The notes beneath the pieces were generated by a model. That model was not told where the DNA came from. It did no database searches and saw nothing but the letters and a program-made list of their open reading frames with translations. From NCBI RefSeq assembly GCF_009830285.1, contig NZ_WUQX01000001.1:2542501-2606500 (forward strand): a stretch of DNA of 64,000 nucleotides, read 5' to 3'. The position numbers and the translations under genes are program-made. This DNA comes from Sporofaciens musculi (GTDB lineage Bacteria; Bacillota; Clostridia; Lachnospirales; Lachnospiraceae). Positions 1 through 9,064 of the stretch are shown in pieces. The number at the start of each line of letters is the position of its first letter. The first letter of the stretch is position 1.

Positions 1-1053
1 CACCATATTTCTGTCAAACTCTTTTTCCATCTTTAACCGTGCAGCTTTCCCCATTAATGCCCTTTCTTCATCTGAAAGACAGATAAATTTCTCTACTGCC
101 TTTATTAATGCATCAACGTTTTTTACTTCAAACAAATATCCTGTTTTTCCATCTTCAATCCCTTCCCTGACTCCAGGAATATCCGAGCCGATACATGGTC
201 TTCCCATAGCACTGTGTTCTAAAACAACATTCGTCATTCCCTCATAATAGCTTGCATGGATAACTGCATTTGCCTGCTCTATATATGGCTTCATATCCAT
301 CTGGATTCCACCGTATTCGATAATTCCACCTTCTATAAGAGCTTTCATCCTGTCCCTGTAGGAATCATCATCATAATCTCCATATATTACAAATCTTGTA
401 TCAGGATAGCGGCCTTTGATATATTTGGCACATTCTATAAACTCCTTGATTCCTTTAAAATCTACGATTCTCGCAACATAATTAAATATTAATCTATCAT
501 TCTTTGGGTAAGCTCTATATGTAAACTCCTCTAAATTTACGCCAGACCCAGGAATATCTCGATAATGTACTCTATTTTTTAAGAGTGTATTCACATAATC
601 CCTCTCCCGCGTATTTTGATACATCATACACTTAGTTTTATAAAAACCAATACGATACAGGACTCTTAATATTCTTTGCAATATAGAAGCTTCCTTTTCT
701 GACTCCACAAGTCCGGCATTATTAACAATGTATGGGATATTCATTCTTCCGCACTGAAATCCACAATACACTGAACATTTTGTGGTATAGGTTAAAACAA
801 TATCCGGCTTTTCTCTCTTAAGCAGTTTCCTATAAAATATTACTAATCGTAAATCCTTCACAACGCTTGTGCCTCTGCGGTCGATATCCATATCAACGAA
901 CCGGCATCCAAGCTGGGTAAAATAATCTATTTTCCTTCCATATGGACATACCATAATCAGTTCATGTCCCATTTCATGAAGCTTAAGTATCAGTTCTTTT
1001 CTGAAATTATAAAAATTATTATCTTTTGAAGCTGTAACAAGAATTACACTCAT
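1..1053 (-). CDS. Family 4 glycosyltransferase, 3' end outside window
   Basis: The minus strand from the ATG at 1053 is open to the window edge, about 351 codons. The N-terminus (MSVILVTASKDNNFYNF) resembles the first Rossmann strand of GT4 enzymes, with a donor-side GSGVNLEEF and a C-terminal EGMTNVVLEHSAMGRP/SDIPGVREGIEDG block. That block is the EX7E-type nucleotide-sugar site of the GT-B fold. It probably adds one sugar to the capsule repeat unit at the inner membrane face. It lies 13 bp behind the DegT-like gene in the same operon. Sugar specificity cannot be read. The C-terminus is missing only because the window ends. Confidence 0.88.
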   Translation of the reverse strand, partial: MSVILVTASKDNNFYNFRKELILKLHEMGHELIMVCPYGRKIDYFTQLGCRFVDMDIDRRGTSVVKDLRLVIFYRKLLKREKPDIVLTYTTKCSVYCGFQCGRMNIPYIVNNAGLVESEKEASILQRILRVLYRIGFYKTKCMMYQNTRERDYVNTLLKNRVHYRDIPGSGVNLEEFTYRAYPKNDRLIFNYVARIVDFKGIKEFIECAKYIKGRYPDTRFVIYGDYDDDSYRDRMKALIEGGIIEYGGIQMDMKPYIEQANAVIHASYYEGMTNVVLEHSAMGRPCIGSDIPGVREGIEDGKTGYLFEVKNVDALIKAVEKFICLSDEERALMGKAARLKMEKEFDRNMV

Positions 1054-1066
1054 ATACCTGATTCCC

Positions 1067-2029
1067 TCATCCAATGATATCTGTTATGTATTCTAATTCC
1101 TTTTCTCCATATCTTTGGTCAATGGTAATCGGAATTACATACCTTGATATCCAGTATTCAAAGCTGTCTTCTGCCATTTCATGAAGCAGATAGCTCCACC
1201 AATGTCCCTGAAAATGCTTTTTGTCTAACAGCTTTTTCAGTAAATCGTCATCTTCCAGCACAAACGGATAAACCATGGGTACACAATCATCCGAATAATA
1301 TTTCAGTGGATCTAACCGGTTCTTTTTTCCTAAAAGTTCTGATGCATATTCAAAATTTTTCCTTCTTTTTTTGCAGAGTAGCTCATAGTCTGCTCCATCC
1401 AGAATTGTCCTGGTTAATTTTGACATTTTCATAATGTCTTCTGTATCAATACGCCCTTCATTCTCCAATCTGGCTTGATAGGTTTTTCCTTCACAGCCGT
1501 ACTCAATTCTCTTAAGCAAAAAAAGGGACGTATCAGATGAATGACACTGTTCATACTCGTCTATGTATTTTTCTGCGTCCATTCCAATCACATATGCCCC
1601 GTCTGGGACACCAACAAATTTTCTTGCTGAATATACATTCATACATCCCTTAATCGGCGGGTGAAACAATGCCTGGGAATTATCAATAATCACATTTTCA
1701 TATTTTGAGGCAAGTTCTTTCATTCTTTGATGTGACATAACACCATAATAGTTCACAAGCAGAACTGCTTCATCAGCATCAGGAATTAAATCAATGGGGC
1801 GAAATGAGGCGTCAATATGGTAAAACTTTACCCTGGCTTTTTTTCTATATAAAAAGTTTCGTACCGTATCGCACTGATAATAGGGAAGCCAGATGGCAGT
1901 ACAGACAAGTACACGAAAGGCATGCCAGATGGCAGCGCGTCCGCTGTTTAGTCTTGCAATATTCTTTTCACCTTTAAAAAGCTCGTTTCCTTTTGAAAAC
2001 TCTAGTTCAATGAAGCTGCCAATTTCCAT
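1067..2029 (-). CDS. DegT/DnrJ/EryC1-like PLP aminotransferase-family protein
   Basis: A 320-residue protein with a PLP-enzyme fold pattern: NSGRAAIWHAFR near residue 28 (cofactor phosphate loop), VIIDNSQALF near 113 (cofactor aspartate) and SARKFVGVPDGAYVIG near 133, where the lysine would be the Schiff-base residue. It is shorter than typical 360-400-residue sugar aminotransferases and the motifs are diverged, so it may act on an unusual capsule sugar or amino acid. It lies between the ATP-grasp gene (12 bp) and the GT4 gene (13 bp) in the capsule operon. The call is good at superfamily level only. Confidence 0.7.
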   Translation of the reverse strand: MEIGSFIELEFSKGNELFKGEKNIARLNSGRAAIWHAFRVLVCTAIWLPYYQCDTVRNFLYRKKARVKFYHIDASFRPIDLIPDADEAVLLVNYYGVMSHQRMKELASKYENVIIDNSQALFHPPIKGCMNVYSARKFVGVPDGAYVIGMDAEKYIDEYEQCHSSDTSLFLLKRIEYGCEGKTYQARLENEGRIDTEDIMKMSKLTRTILDGADYELLCKKRRKNFEYASELLGKKNRLDPLKYYSDDCVPMVYPFVLEDDDLLKKLLDKKHFQGHWWSYLLHEMAEDSFEYWISRYVIPITIDQRYGEKELEYITDIIG

Positions 2030-2041
2030 CTTGTCTACCTC

Positions 2042-3178
2042 TTACTTATATTCATCCCAATGTTCAAATAAATATTCAAATGGAGCCATATCATTTTTAT
2101 TATAATAGTAGGTTCCTTTCGCTTCTTTGAAATCGCGAAGCCACTCTGCAAGGCTGACCATTTTTCCCTCCACACGCTTTCCATAATCAATCACCTCAGA
2201 CATATCTGTAAAATCCTCAAATTCTTTTTCTGCGTCTTCTGCAATAAATCCATCTTCCATCGACTTAACCCAAAGATAAGCAAGAGGCATACCTGCAACT
2301 GCCGAAGAATAATTCCATGCTGACGCTCGAAAATTCACTTCCAGAAAATAATACGTATCATCTTGATCTATCAGGAATTCCACCTCAAAAATCCCCTCAA
2401 AGCCAATCTCTGAAAATAATTCATTAAGCATGGTCCGCATCCTAAAATCCTTCAACATAGTTACGTCATGGTAAGAGCTGTAATAGCCCTTTACCAGATA
2501 CTTCCACTTTAGAGTTGAACCAATTAACATCTGTGCACCTTTATTAATTGTGAAGCCTTCAATTGCATATTCGTTTTTCTTATCAATATATTTCTGAATC
2601 TGCACAATCGGACTGGAAATATTGGCAAAAGCCTTTTTTAATTCTTCTTCATTCTCACAAATAAATACATCCGACTTCCAATTTCCGGAATTAGGGGAAA
2701 TATCCTTTGTAATAACAGGATACTCGATTCCTTTTGGAATCTCTCCCAGCCTTACAACCCATGAATCTAACACCTGAAATCCGTGTGCTTTTGCAATTTC
2801 CAGTATCCGCTGCTTATCCATGAATTCATTAATTCTTCCCTGTTTTCCAGCATTAAAGCAAATAAATTTATCCTTAATCTCATCGTAATGTAAGTCAAAA
2901 AAACCTATGGATTTATCATCTGAAAAAATCACATATGGCTTGTATGCCTGAGCGTATCCCCCATATTCAGAGATTAGAAGTTTATATCCTTCCTCGACTG
3001 AATCCACATGATGGCAAGTCGAAATATATTTGCTTAAGCATGCCACCGGTCCTCTTCTTTTTACAGAAATATAAATCGGATTAATCCCATTTTCACCAAG
3101 GCTTCTGATATGTCCCAGCGGATTATAATGTTCCAATGCAAAGACGATTACTAAATGGCCCTTATATGAGTTATTCAT
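2042..3178 (-). CDS. ATP-grasp carboxylate-amine ligase-like protein
   Basis: A 378-residue protein. The N-terminus (HLVIVFALEHYNPLGHIRSLG) is a pre-ATP-grasp Rossmann domain. The centre has YPVITKDISPNSG and a block of acidic residues. GIFEVEFLIDQDDTYYFLEVNFR around residue 270 is the metal/ATP-binding strand pair of ATP-grasp enzymes. Such ligases in capsule loci attach amino acids or other amines to a carboxylate, often a uronic acid. It overlaps the end of the interrupted sugar-transferase gene by 4 bp, so it was probably translationally coupled and may be affected by the IS insertion upstream. Confidence 0.8.
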   Translation of the reverse strand: MNNSYKGHLVIVFALEHYNPLGHIRSLGENGINPIYISVKRRGPVACLSKYISTCHHVDSVEEGYKLLISEYGGYAQAYKPYVIFSDDKSIGFFDLHYDEIKDKFICFNAGKQGRINEFMDKQRILEIAKAHGFQVLDSWVVRLGEIPKGIEYPVITKDISPNSGNWKSDVFICENEEELKKAFANISSPIVQIQKYIDKKNEYAIEGFTINKGAQMLIGSTLKWKYLVKGYYSSYHDVTMLKDFRMRTMLNELFSEIGFEGIFEVEFLIDQDDTYYFLEVNFRASAWNYSSAVAGMPLAYLWVKSMEDGFIAEDAEKEFEDFTDMSEVIDYGKRVEGKMVSLAEWLRDFKEAKGTYYYNKNDMAPFEYLFEHWDEYK

Positions 3179-3711
3179 AATCTATGTATCTCCTCTTTCT
3201 CCGCCGCTTTTTTAATTTCTTCCTCTGATAATCGCGGCGCTCTTAATGAATCATCCGGTCTGCTGAATGAAAAAATATGATAGATTGTCAGAAAGAATAT
3301 CTTTGCATCCAGCCTTAGAGACCAATTATCTACATAGTAGAGATCAAACTGAGCCATCTCTGCTCTGGAAGAACTCTTATCCTCATTTACGCTTTCCCAT
3401 CCAACGATCCCCGGAAGCACAGACTGACGTTTTTTCTGCTCCTTTTTCGTCATCACCAACATTTCTTTGGGCAGTAAGGGTCTTGGCCCTATGAATGACA
3501 TTTGACCAGCCAATATATGCAGTATTTGAGTCAGTTCATCTATGTTTGTTTTACGAATTAATTTCCCCCACCATTTCAGACGTTCTTCGTCGGGAAGCAG
3601 TTCTTTGTTTGAAGCTCTTTGATCTGTCATTGTGGTGTTAGTATATAAGTGTGGACAGGAAAAGTTGAACAACCTATACTATCAAGTGAAAAAGCAAAGG
3701 AGATGTTTTAC

Positions 3712-3988
3712 ATGGCGAAAAACCAGAAATCTTACACTCCGGAATTCAAGCAGCAGATCGTGGATCTGTATAATGCCGGAGGAACCTCGTATCCGCAACT
3801 GGAGCGTGAATATGGCGTAAATCGAAGCACACTCAGCAACTGGGTAAAACAGCTCTCCCCATCAAAGTATCCGGGGAGGAGACGGTCACCCTTAAGGAGT
3901 ATAAGGCTCTCCAGAAAGAAATCCAACGCCTTAAGATTGAGAATGAAATATTAAAAAAGCGACCGCCATATTCGCGAAAGAACAATAG
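3712..3988 (+). pseudogene. IS3-family orfA (HTH transposase subunit), frame disturbed
   Basis: From the ATG at 3712 the product begins MAKNQKSYTPEFKQQIVDLY and has the HTH REYGVNRSTLSNWVKQLSP. The frame is then lost at a run of four C (3857-3860); one more C would give SPIKVSGEETVTLKEYKALQ, the normal leucine-zipper tail. A second shift at six A (3953-3958) may be the family's programmed -1 site (A-AAA-AAG) used to make the OrfAB fusion, or another lost base. The first shift is either inactivating or a sequencing error. Confidence 0.75.
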
Positions 3989-4863
3989 CCGAGATTGTTT
4001 CCTTTATCCAGAACAACTTAACCCGCTACTGTGTATCTCAGCTTTGCAGCGCTCTGAAATTCCCAAGGAGTACCTATTACAAGGCTCTGGTTTGTGTACC
4101 CTCAAATAAGCAGAAGGCATATGCGGAATTCGGCAGGAAAGTGAAACAGGCATATGATGACTCAAAACAAAGGTATGGGGCTGTCAAAATATGCCGTGTG
4201 CTGAATGATAATGGTACACCTTGCAGCGTCAAGAGGGTGCAGAGGCATATGGCAGAGCAGGGACTGCGCTCTATCGTAGTAAAGAAGTACAATCATCATG
4301 CCAACCATGGCAGCATCCCGGAGGATAAGAAAAATATCCTGAGGCGTGATTTTGGGACGGAGACCATCAACCAGAAATGGTGTACGGATATCACTTACAT
4401 CCATGTACAGAAAGAAGGATGGACCTATCTGGCTTCTGTCATGGATCTGTGCAGCCGAAAGATTATAGGGTATGCCTATGGCACATCTATGACGGCGGAA
4501 CTGGCGGTTAAAGCGGTAGAAAACGCATGCCTGAATGTCAGGGATACCGAGGGGATCATCCTTCATAGTGATCTTGGAAGTCAGTATACGAGCCAGGCAT
4601 TTGAAGACTGCCTGGGCAGTAAAGGAATCCTGCATTCATTTAGTCGTAAGGGAAATCCATACGATAATGCCTGTATGGAATCTTTCCATTCCGTACTGAA
4701 AAAGGAAGAAATCTATCTTCATACTTACCAGGATTTAAGGGAAGCTCGCAGAGCAATCTTTAAATACATAGAGGGCTGGTATAACCGTAAACGGATCCAT
4801 AGCTCTATCGGTTATCTGACACCACAGCAAAAGGAGGATGAGGAACTCAAAAAAGCAGCATAA
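3961..4863 (+). CDS. IS3-family orfB transposase (DDE integrase core)
   Basis: The frame is open from 3961 (DRHIRERTIAEIVSFIQNN) and lacks a convincing own start before the ATG at 4141, as expected for a product made by frameshifting from orfA. It has an HTH_21-like segment (RYGAVKICRVLNDNG), then the rve core: KWCTDITYIHV (first Asp), LHSDLGSQYTS (second Asp) and the Glu in YDNACMESFHSVLKKE. It ends with WYNRKRIHSSIGYLTP, the usual IS3 tail. The catalytic triad is intact. Confidence 0.88.
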   Translation, partial: DRHIRERTIAEIVSFIQNNLTRYCVSQLCSALKFPRSTYYKALVCVPSNKQKAYAEFGRKVKQAYDDSKQRYGAVKICRVLNDNGTPCSVKRVQRHMAEQGLRSIVVKKYNHHANHGSIPEDKKNILRRDFGTETINQKWCTDITYIHVQKEGWTYLASVMDLCSRKIIGYAYGTSMTAELAVKAVENACLNVRDTEGIILHSDLGSQYTSQAFEDCLGSKGILHSFSRKGNPYDNACMESFHSVLKKEEIYLHTYQDLREARRAIFKYIEGWYNRKRIHSSIGYLTPQQKEDEELKKAA

Positions 4864-5094
4864 TCTTTCAACTTTTTTTGTCTAAAGTATTGACATAGAT
4901 CCATTGTTCTGAGTTTTAGCATCGCAAACTCTTTTCCCTTGTAGCCTACACGCACTTGCCTGAAAATGGGTGAAGCCTCCGGCGAACATATAAATACAAA
5001 GATACTTGTTATGATTAAAATAGGAATGGCAATAATGCCAAGTATTATTCCAAATATACAATCAAATAACCTTTTTATTCTCCTTGATTTCATA

Positions 5095-5766
5095 TCATCC
5101 TCTAAAAAATACACATTCAAACGCCTCGGCATAATTACTCCCTGATTGTGCGCCTCGAAATGCTGCTAAACTCTCTAATGCTTCATATGATCTGGGATGA
5201 GGATACGGCCTCATAACTCCCTTATATGCGGCCAGTGCTTTCATTTTCAACTCGATTCCTTTGCGTCCTGTCTCTACAAAATAATTGGCTGTGAAGCGGT
5301 TTGATGAAGAATCTACCGACCACTCTGTTGAGGAGGGGATTTCCATATACATAAATTCTTTCAAAGGCTGTATATAGTCCCTTCTTTGAAATAACCGGCT
5401 GGCGGCCTGCGCAGCTCTGGATGTTTCAATGTGGTCGATGTTAGTATCCGCAGGATGATGGGTAATAATTGCCTCTGCTTTCCAGTCTTCTATACAGGCT
5501 TCTATGAACTGCACCATTTCAAGATGCGGTACTGTATTCATTTTTATATTGGGAAAATCTGCATGATATGTTTTTTCAACGCCAATCATTGAGAGCGCTT
5601 CCTTTTCATCTCTTGATAATGTAGATGATAAGCCCTGCCTTGCAGCCGCCTGTGAAACCATAATCGCTACAGCAACCTTGTGTCCGTCTCTGATTCGTTT
5701 ATGTATCGTCGCGCCTGCACCCAGAACCTCATCATCTGGATGTGCAACTACTACCAAATAATTCAT
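5095..5766 (-). CDS. PIG-L family N-acetyl-sugar deacetylase
   Basis: The start is placed at 5766 (MNYLVVVAHPDDEVLG), although the frame opens upstream at 5829. AHPDDEVLG is the zinc-binding AHPDDE motif of the LmbE/PIG-L family. The distal HHPADTNIDH supplies the further zinc/catalytic histidine. The family deacetylates N-acetylglucosamine-type residues on lipids, cofactors or sugar intermediates. Its place between LoaP and the priming transferase implies action on a capsule precursor. It ends 1 bp before the transferase start codon. Confidence 0.88.
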   Translation of the reverse strand: MNYLVVVAHPDDEVLGAGATIHKRIRDGHKVAVAIMVSQAAARQGLSSTLSRDEKEALSMIGVEKTYHADFPNIKMNTVPHLEMVQFIEACIEDWKAEAIITHHPADTNIDHIETSRAAQAASRLFQRRDYIQPLKEFMYMEIPSSTEWSVDSSSNRFTANYFVETGRKGIELKMKALAAYKGVMRPYPHPRSYEALESLAAFRGAQSGSNYAEAFECVFFRG

Positions 5767-5825
5767 ACTTTTGTTATTCCTCTTTCCATTAAATTTCTTC
5801 ATAAAAAATAAGAAGGTCCCCCTTC

Positions 5826-6347
5826 TCATTTTGCTTCCCCATCTTCCTTTAATTTTATCCCCAGATATATCCTCCTCTTCTCCCCAAGAAACTCCTTCTC
5901 CACGCAGACATACCGCTTCCGAAGCCGCTGCCTTATCACATGCCTAAGATATACCCCTACAGCCCCGTCTGCTTTTATGATTGTTCCCTCTGTATCCACC
6001 TCTACCAAGGACCGTTTCACCACATGGTCTTTATTCTGTACATTTTTTAAAAATATTTCTTCCTCCCTGGAGACACTGAAAAACGTATCTTTTGTATCCC
6101 CCAGAAGCTTTGTAAGCCTGGGTATCCTCTTCAGCTCAAAAAATAATCTTCCTGGGTCGTCCGTTACCACAAAGATATATGCAGGAAACAACGGGCGAAG
6201 GAAGATCTCATACCCTTTCTCCGTCTTTCTGACACACTCTCGGTTCATACAAAAACACTCCTCATACTGCTCTTTCGGAATCATCTTTTCGATTAACTTT
6301 ACCAGTTTTTCTTCATCCCCTGTCTGGGTTTGAATCACATACCACAT
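5826..6347 (-). CDS. loaP: LoaP-type NusG paralogue (transcription antiterminator)
   Basis: A 173-residue protein beginning MWYVIQTQTGDEEKLVKLIE, the NGN domain start shared by NusG-like proteins. RPLFPAYIFVVTDDP near residue 52 is the conserved NGN core. A KOW-like region (VEVDTEGTIIKADGAVGVY, then AKRRIYLG-like strand) follows. It is the promoter-proximal cluster gene together with a second paralogue at 6615-7097. LoaP proteins in Firmicutes bind a leader RNA hairpin and suppress termination in long polysaccharide or natural-product operons, which fits this position. The length matches LoaP. Confidence 0.85.
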   Translation of the reverse strand: MWYVIQTQTGDEEKLVKLIEKMIPKEQYEECFCMNRECVRKTEKGYEIFLRPLFPAYIFVVTDDPGRLFFELKRIPRLTKLLGDTKDTFFSVSREEEIFLKNVQNKDHVVKRSLVEVDTEGTIIKADGAVGVYLRHVIRQRLRKRYVCVEKEFLGEKRRIYLGIKLKEDGEAK

Positions 6348-6614
6348 ACCTTCACCTCTTTACGAGTTTTTCATATTCCTCCCCAAATATCCTCCGTACA
6401 AATAAGTGTACTTTTTGGGTATGCTTCGCCATATTCACGACCAAACAAGCCCTGAACCCTTATTCTTCCAACCTGATTGAGCGAAGCCTACACGCCCACC
6501 AGGGTATATCCTTATGACAGACTCCCACCCAGCCATGGCACTGACCACAGACGGATTTTATGACTCTGCTTTTTTAACAATCCCTTAGATTTTCATACTC
6601 CTTCTTAGTTATCC
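6348..6614 (-). promoter_or_regulatory. Probable structured leader between the two NusG paralogues
   Basis: This 267-bp stretch has no supported ORF. Its composition is richer in G/C than the flanking spacers and it has several short GC-rich complementary runs (for example around 6470-6530). A long leader ahead of LoaP and the sugar genes would suit an antitermination RNA. I cannot fold it reliably by eye, so the role is inferred from position. Confidence 0.35.
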
Positions 6615-7097
6615 CTAACTCTTCTCTATGATTTCCAATCCTGCCAAAATACTCCCTGATGCCATCCTCCCAGGAGTTGCCAGCCTCGCAAGCCTTTTAT
6701 GCCTGTCAATTCGGCTGATTCGTTCCTCCATTCCCCGCAGAGGTCCTTCTGTAATACAGGTAGCTCCATTTTGGATAATCCCCTTGGACATGCCAAGATG
6801 GTGAGCCTCCCCGCACAGAGATGTCAGGAACATTTTCTCATTTTCTTTTACATGGAGAAGGGACATTTCTTCATGCATCAATTCTTTTGTCAGCGCCCTT
6901 TCATCACCAGTTTCCAGGAACACATAGTCCGGAAACATTAATCGTCTTTCCAGATGCCACTCTCCTTCAAACCTGCGCATTCTGTCGTAAGTAAAGACGA
7001 AGGCAGTCTTCAAGGCAGTCTTAGACAACTTACTTCTTAAGCCTTCCAAAACCTTCCATTCATTCTGTTTCTGACAATGAAGCAGATACCAAATCAC
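6615..7097 (-). CDS. Second NusG/LoaP-like antiterminator paralogue
   Basis: I choose the GTG at 7097 (IWYLLHCQKQNEWKVLEGL) and not the frame's first ATG at 7250, because GAAGGAAG lies 5 nt upstream and the NGN fold begins with the WYLLHC strand; this gives about 160 residues. LMFPDYVFLETGDE is the NGN core equivalent of FPAYIFV in the neighbour. The C-terminal third is basic and poorly conserved, so the KOW domain is uncertain. Two such paralogues in tandem at the head of one capsule locus suggest layered antitermination. The upstream N-terminal extension in the open frame is probably untranslated leader. Confidence 0.75.
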   Translation of the reverse strand: MIWYLLHCQKQNEWKVLEGLRSKLSKTALKTAFVFTYDRMRRFEGEWHLERRLMFPDYVFLETGDERALTKELMHEEMSLLHVKENEKMFLTSLCGEAHHLGMSKGIIQNGATCITEGPLRGMEERISRIDRHKRLARLATPGRMASGSILAGLEIIEKS

Positions 7098-7107
7098 AAC
7101 CACTTCC

Positions 7108-7132
7108 TTCGCAGAGTAAACTACTCTGCGAA
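7108..7132 (-). promoter_or_regulatory. Perfect hairpin abutting the ribosome site of the NusG paralogue
   Basis: The 11-bp arms TTCGCAGAGTA and TACTCTGCGAA are separated by 3 nt. On the mRNA the 3' arm runs straight into GGAAG, the ribosome site for the GTG at 7097. The six-base core recurs at 7331-7345 with the same 3-nt loop and the same CTGCGAAA flank, about 210 bp upstream. Translational or antitermination control is inferred. Confidence 0.55.
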
Positions 7133-7363
7133 ACTTTTTAAATGATACTTTGAAATATTTTAAGAAAAATTTCAAAAAATACAGAGAATATGATAATTGT
7201 AACAAAATAGAGAGAATATTTTTCTCTAAACTCTTGCCAAATGCTGACAAAAATACCCTAAAAACAATTTAGGTATTGAATTATTTATCTGGGATGGTTA
7301 TAATAGATATGCTATTTAGAAAAAAATCTAAGAGTAGTTTACTCTGCGAAATCTTGAGCTATC

Positions 7364-7386
7364 CTGCCACTTGTTGGCAGTCTTTT
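7364..7386 (+). terminator. Short hairpin with T-run
   Basis: CTGCCA and TGGCAG pair around a 5-nt loop and are followed by TCTTTTT on the plus strand. No plus-strand gene ends here, so it may stop stray transcription toward the MATE gene. The rest of 7133-7583 holds the duplicated TACTCTGCGAAA motif and probably the promoters for the leftward capsule operon and the rightward MATE gene; nothing else is visible. Confidence 0.5.
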
Positions 7387-7583
7387 TATTTAATAAAAAA
7401 TAATACGAAGCTCTTTCCAAAAGGATGTCTATATATCGAAATGTCATAATAACGTAGTTTTCTCCTAATATATCATACGACAAATTCTCAAAAATCATCT
7501 ATACTATTCCTTACTTACTTTGATTCCTTCATCCCCTGCAGACAGGATATCAAGCATATTTAGAAAAATTACAGGAGGCGCTC

Positions 7584-8945
7584 ATGAACAAAGTACTTAC
7601 AAAACCTTCGACCTTTTACCGCGATATGTTCCGCCTTGCTCTGCCAATCGTATTCCAGAACTTAATCACAACCGCCGTTGGCTCTGCCGACGTTATCATG
7701 CTTGGGTGGGTAAGCCAAACAGCCCTCTCCGCTGGTTCCCTTGCGAGCCAGATTATGTTCATTCTAAATCTGGTCTACTCTGGCATTTCCTCTGGTATCG
7801 GGATGCTGGCGGCGCAGTACTGGGGTAAGAAGGATACCAAAACCATCGAAAAAATCATGGGAATCGGCATGAAGATATCCATAATCGTATCCTTCCTGTT
7901 TTTCGTGCTTGCCTGCTTCTTTCCAAGACTTTTAATGTTAATCTTTACCTCTGAGGCAGAGTTAATCCGCACAGGTATCCCATATCTGCGCATTGTAGGA
8001 ATCTCATACCTGTTTATGAGTATTTCACAGGTATATCTGTGTACAATGCGTTCCATTGAGCGGGTGATGTTCGCTACCCTCACCAACGGTTCGGCCCTTG
8101 GACTGAATATTGTACTCAACGCAGTATTCATCTTCGGCTGGTTCGGACTTCCAAAAATGGGAATCATGGGAGTCGCTCTTGCAACCACCATTGCCCGCTT
8201 TGTTGAACTAACCATATGCCTGTTGGACGCATGCTGGTTTCAGACCATTCGCTTCCGCCCGTCGCTTCTGTTTCGGCATAATAAGCTTTTGTTCCAGGAT
8301 TTCCTGCAATACTCTCTCCCTGCTTTTGGAAACGAGGTTTCCTGGGGCGTCGCTTTCTCCATGTACTCTGTCATCATGGGACATTTGGGAAATGATGTTG
8401 TAGCGGCAAATGCTGTCGCCGTTGTCGCTAAGAACCTGGGAACCGTCGTCTGCTTCGGAATCGCCAACGCAGGCACTATTCTTCTTGGCAAAGCCATAGG
8501 AGCCGGCCATATGGAAGGCGTAAAGGAGGACGCCTCCCGCTTCTGTAAGATCACATTGCTAAGCGGAATCGCAGGGGGAATCTTAATCTTTCTGCTGCGG
8601 CCTCTCTTTATGAATATGGCCGATTTATCGACAACAGCACAAGGATATCTGCGGATTATGCTGTATATCAACATGTATTCCGTAATCGGACAGGCAATGA
8701 ATTCGACTGTGATCTGTGGTATCTTCCGCTCTGGAGGAGATTCACGCTGGGGATTTATATGCGACTTTATTGATATGTGGTTCTTTGCAGTACCACTGGG
8801 CTTCATAAGTGCGTTTGTGCTGAAGCTGCCTCCAATGTGGGTATATTTCCTGATTTATCTCGATGAATTTGTGAAGTTGCCATTCGTGTACCGGCATTAT
8901 AAGAGTTATAAGTGGCTTAAGAATATTACCAGAGATTTTTTATGA
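7584..8945 (+). CDS. MATE family multidrug/toxin extrusion transporter
   Basis: A 453-residue membrane protein with about 12 hydrophobic segments in two six-helix halves. LALPIVFQNLITTAVGSADV at the N-terminus and AVAVVAKNLGTVVCFGIANA in the second half fit the MatE repeats. AGGAGG sits just ahead of the ATG. MATE proteins export cationic compounds using Na+ or H+ gradients; the substrate cannot be inferred. It is transcribed alone, away from the capsule operon, and ends before a strong terminator. Confidence 0.92.
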   Translation: MNKVLTKPSTFYRDMFRLALPIVFQNLITTAVGSADVIMLGWVSQTALSAGSLASQIMFILNLVYSGISSGIGMLAAQYWGKKDTKTIEKIMGIGMKISIIVSFLFFVLACFFPRLLMLIFTSEAELIRTGIPYLRIVGISYLFMSISQVYLCTMRSIERVMFATLTNGSALGLNIVLNAVFIFGWFGLPKMGIMGVALATTIARFVELTICLLDACWFQTIRFRPSLLFRHNKLLFQDFLQYSLPAFGNEVSWGVAFSMYSVIMGHLGNDVVAANAVAVVAKNLGTVVCFGIANAGTILLGKAIGAGHMEGVKEDASRFCKITLLSGIAGGILIFLLRPLFMNMADLSTTAQGYLRIMLYINMYSVIGQAMNSTVICGIFRSGGDSRWGFICDFIDMWFFAVPLGFISAFVLKLPPMWVYFLIYLDEFVKLPFVYRHYKSYKWLKNITRDFL

Positions 8946-8966
8946 TATGCAAAGCATTTTCTATTC

Positions 8967-9016
8967 AAAGGGGACTGTGGATTTAAACAGAAATCTAAAT
9001 CCAACAGTCCCCTTTG
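8967..9016. terminator. Strong bidirectional terminator
   Basis: AAAGGGGACTGT and ACAGTCCCCTTT are inverted arms, continued inward by GGATTTA and TAAATCC, with short A and T runs outside. It lies between the convergent MATE and L,D-transpeptidase genes and can serve both. Confidence 0.85.
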
Positions 9017-9064
9017 AACTCTGCTGAGTGTCTGAAATTAAATTATTTTTAATAGAAACATATC

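Larger units (their letters stand above)
3634..4901 (+). mobile_element. IS3-family insertion sequence (about 1.27 kb)
   Basis: CATTGT occurs immediately on both sides (3628-3633 and 4902-4907) and reads as the target duplication; IS3 elements usually make 3-5 bp, so one base may be chance. The ends carry imperfect inverted repeats sharing GACA-nn-AAAAGTTGAA. Inside are an orfA with a helix-turn-helix and an orfB with an rve-type DDE integrase domain. Direction is opposite to the gene it interrupts. Confidence 0.9.
3175..5093 (-). pseudogene. Capsule priming sugar transferase (bacterial sugar transferase family), interrupted by an IS3-family element
   Basis: The two halves lie on either side of the insertion sequence. 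The 5' half (from 5093) has the hydrophobic start RRIKRLFDCIFGIILGIIA and FRQVRVGYKGKEFAMLKLRTM. The 3' half resumes with TDQRASNKELLPDEERLKWWG, then IDELTQILHILAGQMSFIGPRPLLP. Joined, these are the full catalytic region of polyisoprenyl-phosphate hexose-1-phosphate transferases, which start repeat-unit assembly on undecaprenyl phosphate. The break falls exactly inside the FRTMTD motif and is flanked by a 6-bp repeat, so the insertion is recent. Without excision the cell should lack this priming enzyme unless another copy exists. Confidence 0.9.

Noticed and set aside
1144..1434. Plus-strand frames inside the capsule genes (and similar shadows throughout)
   Set aside because: They lie inside well-supported minus-strand genes, have no ribosome sites and show no family features.
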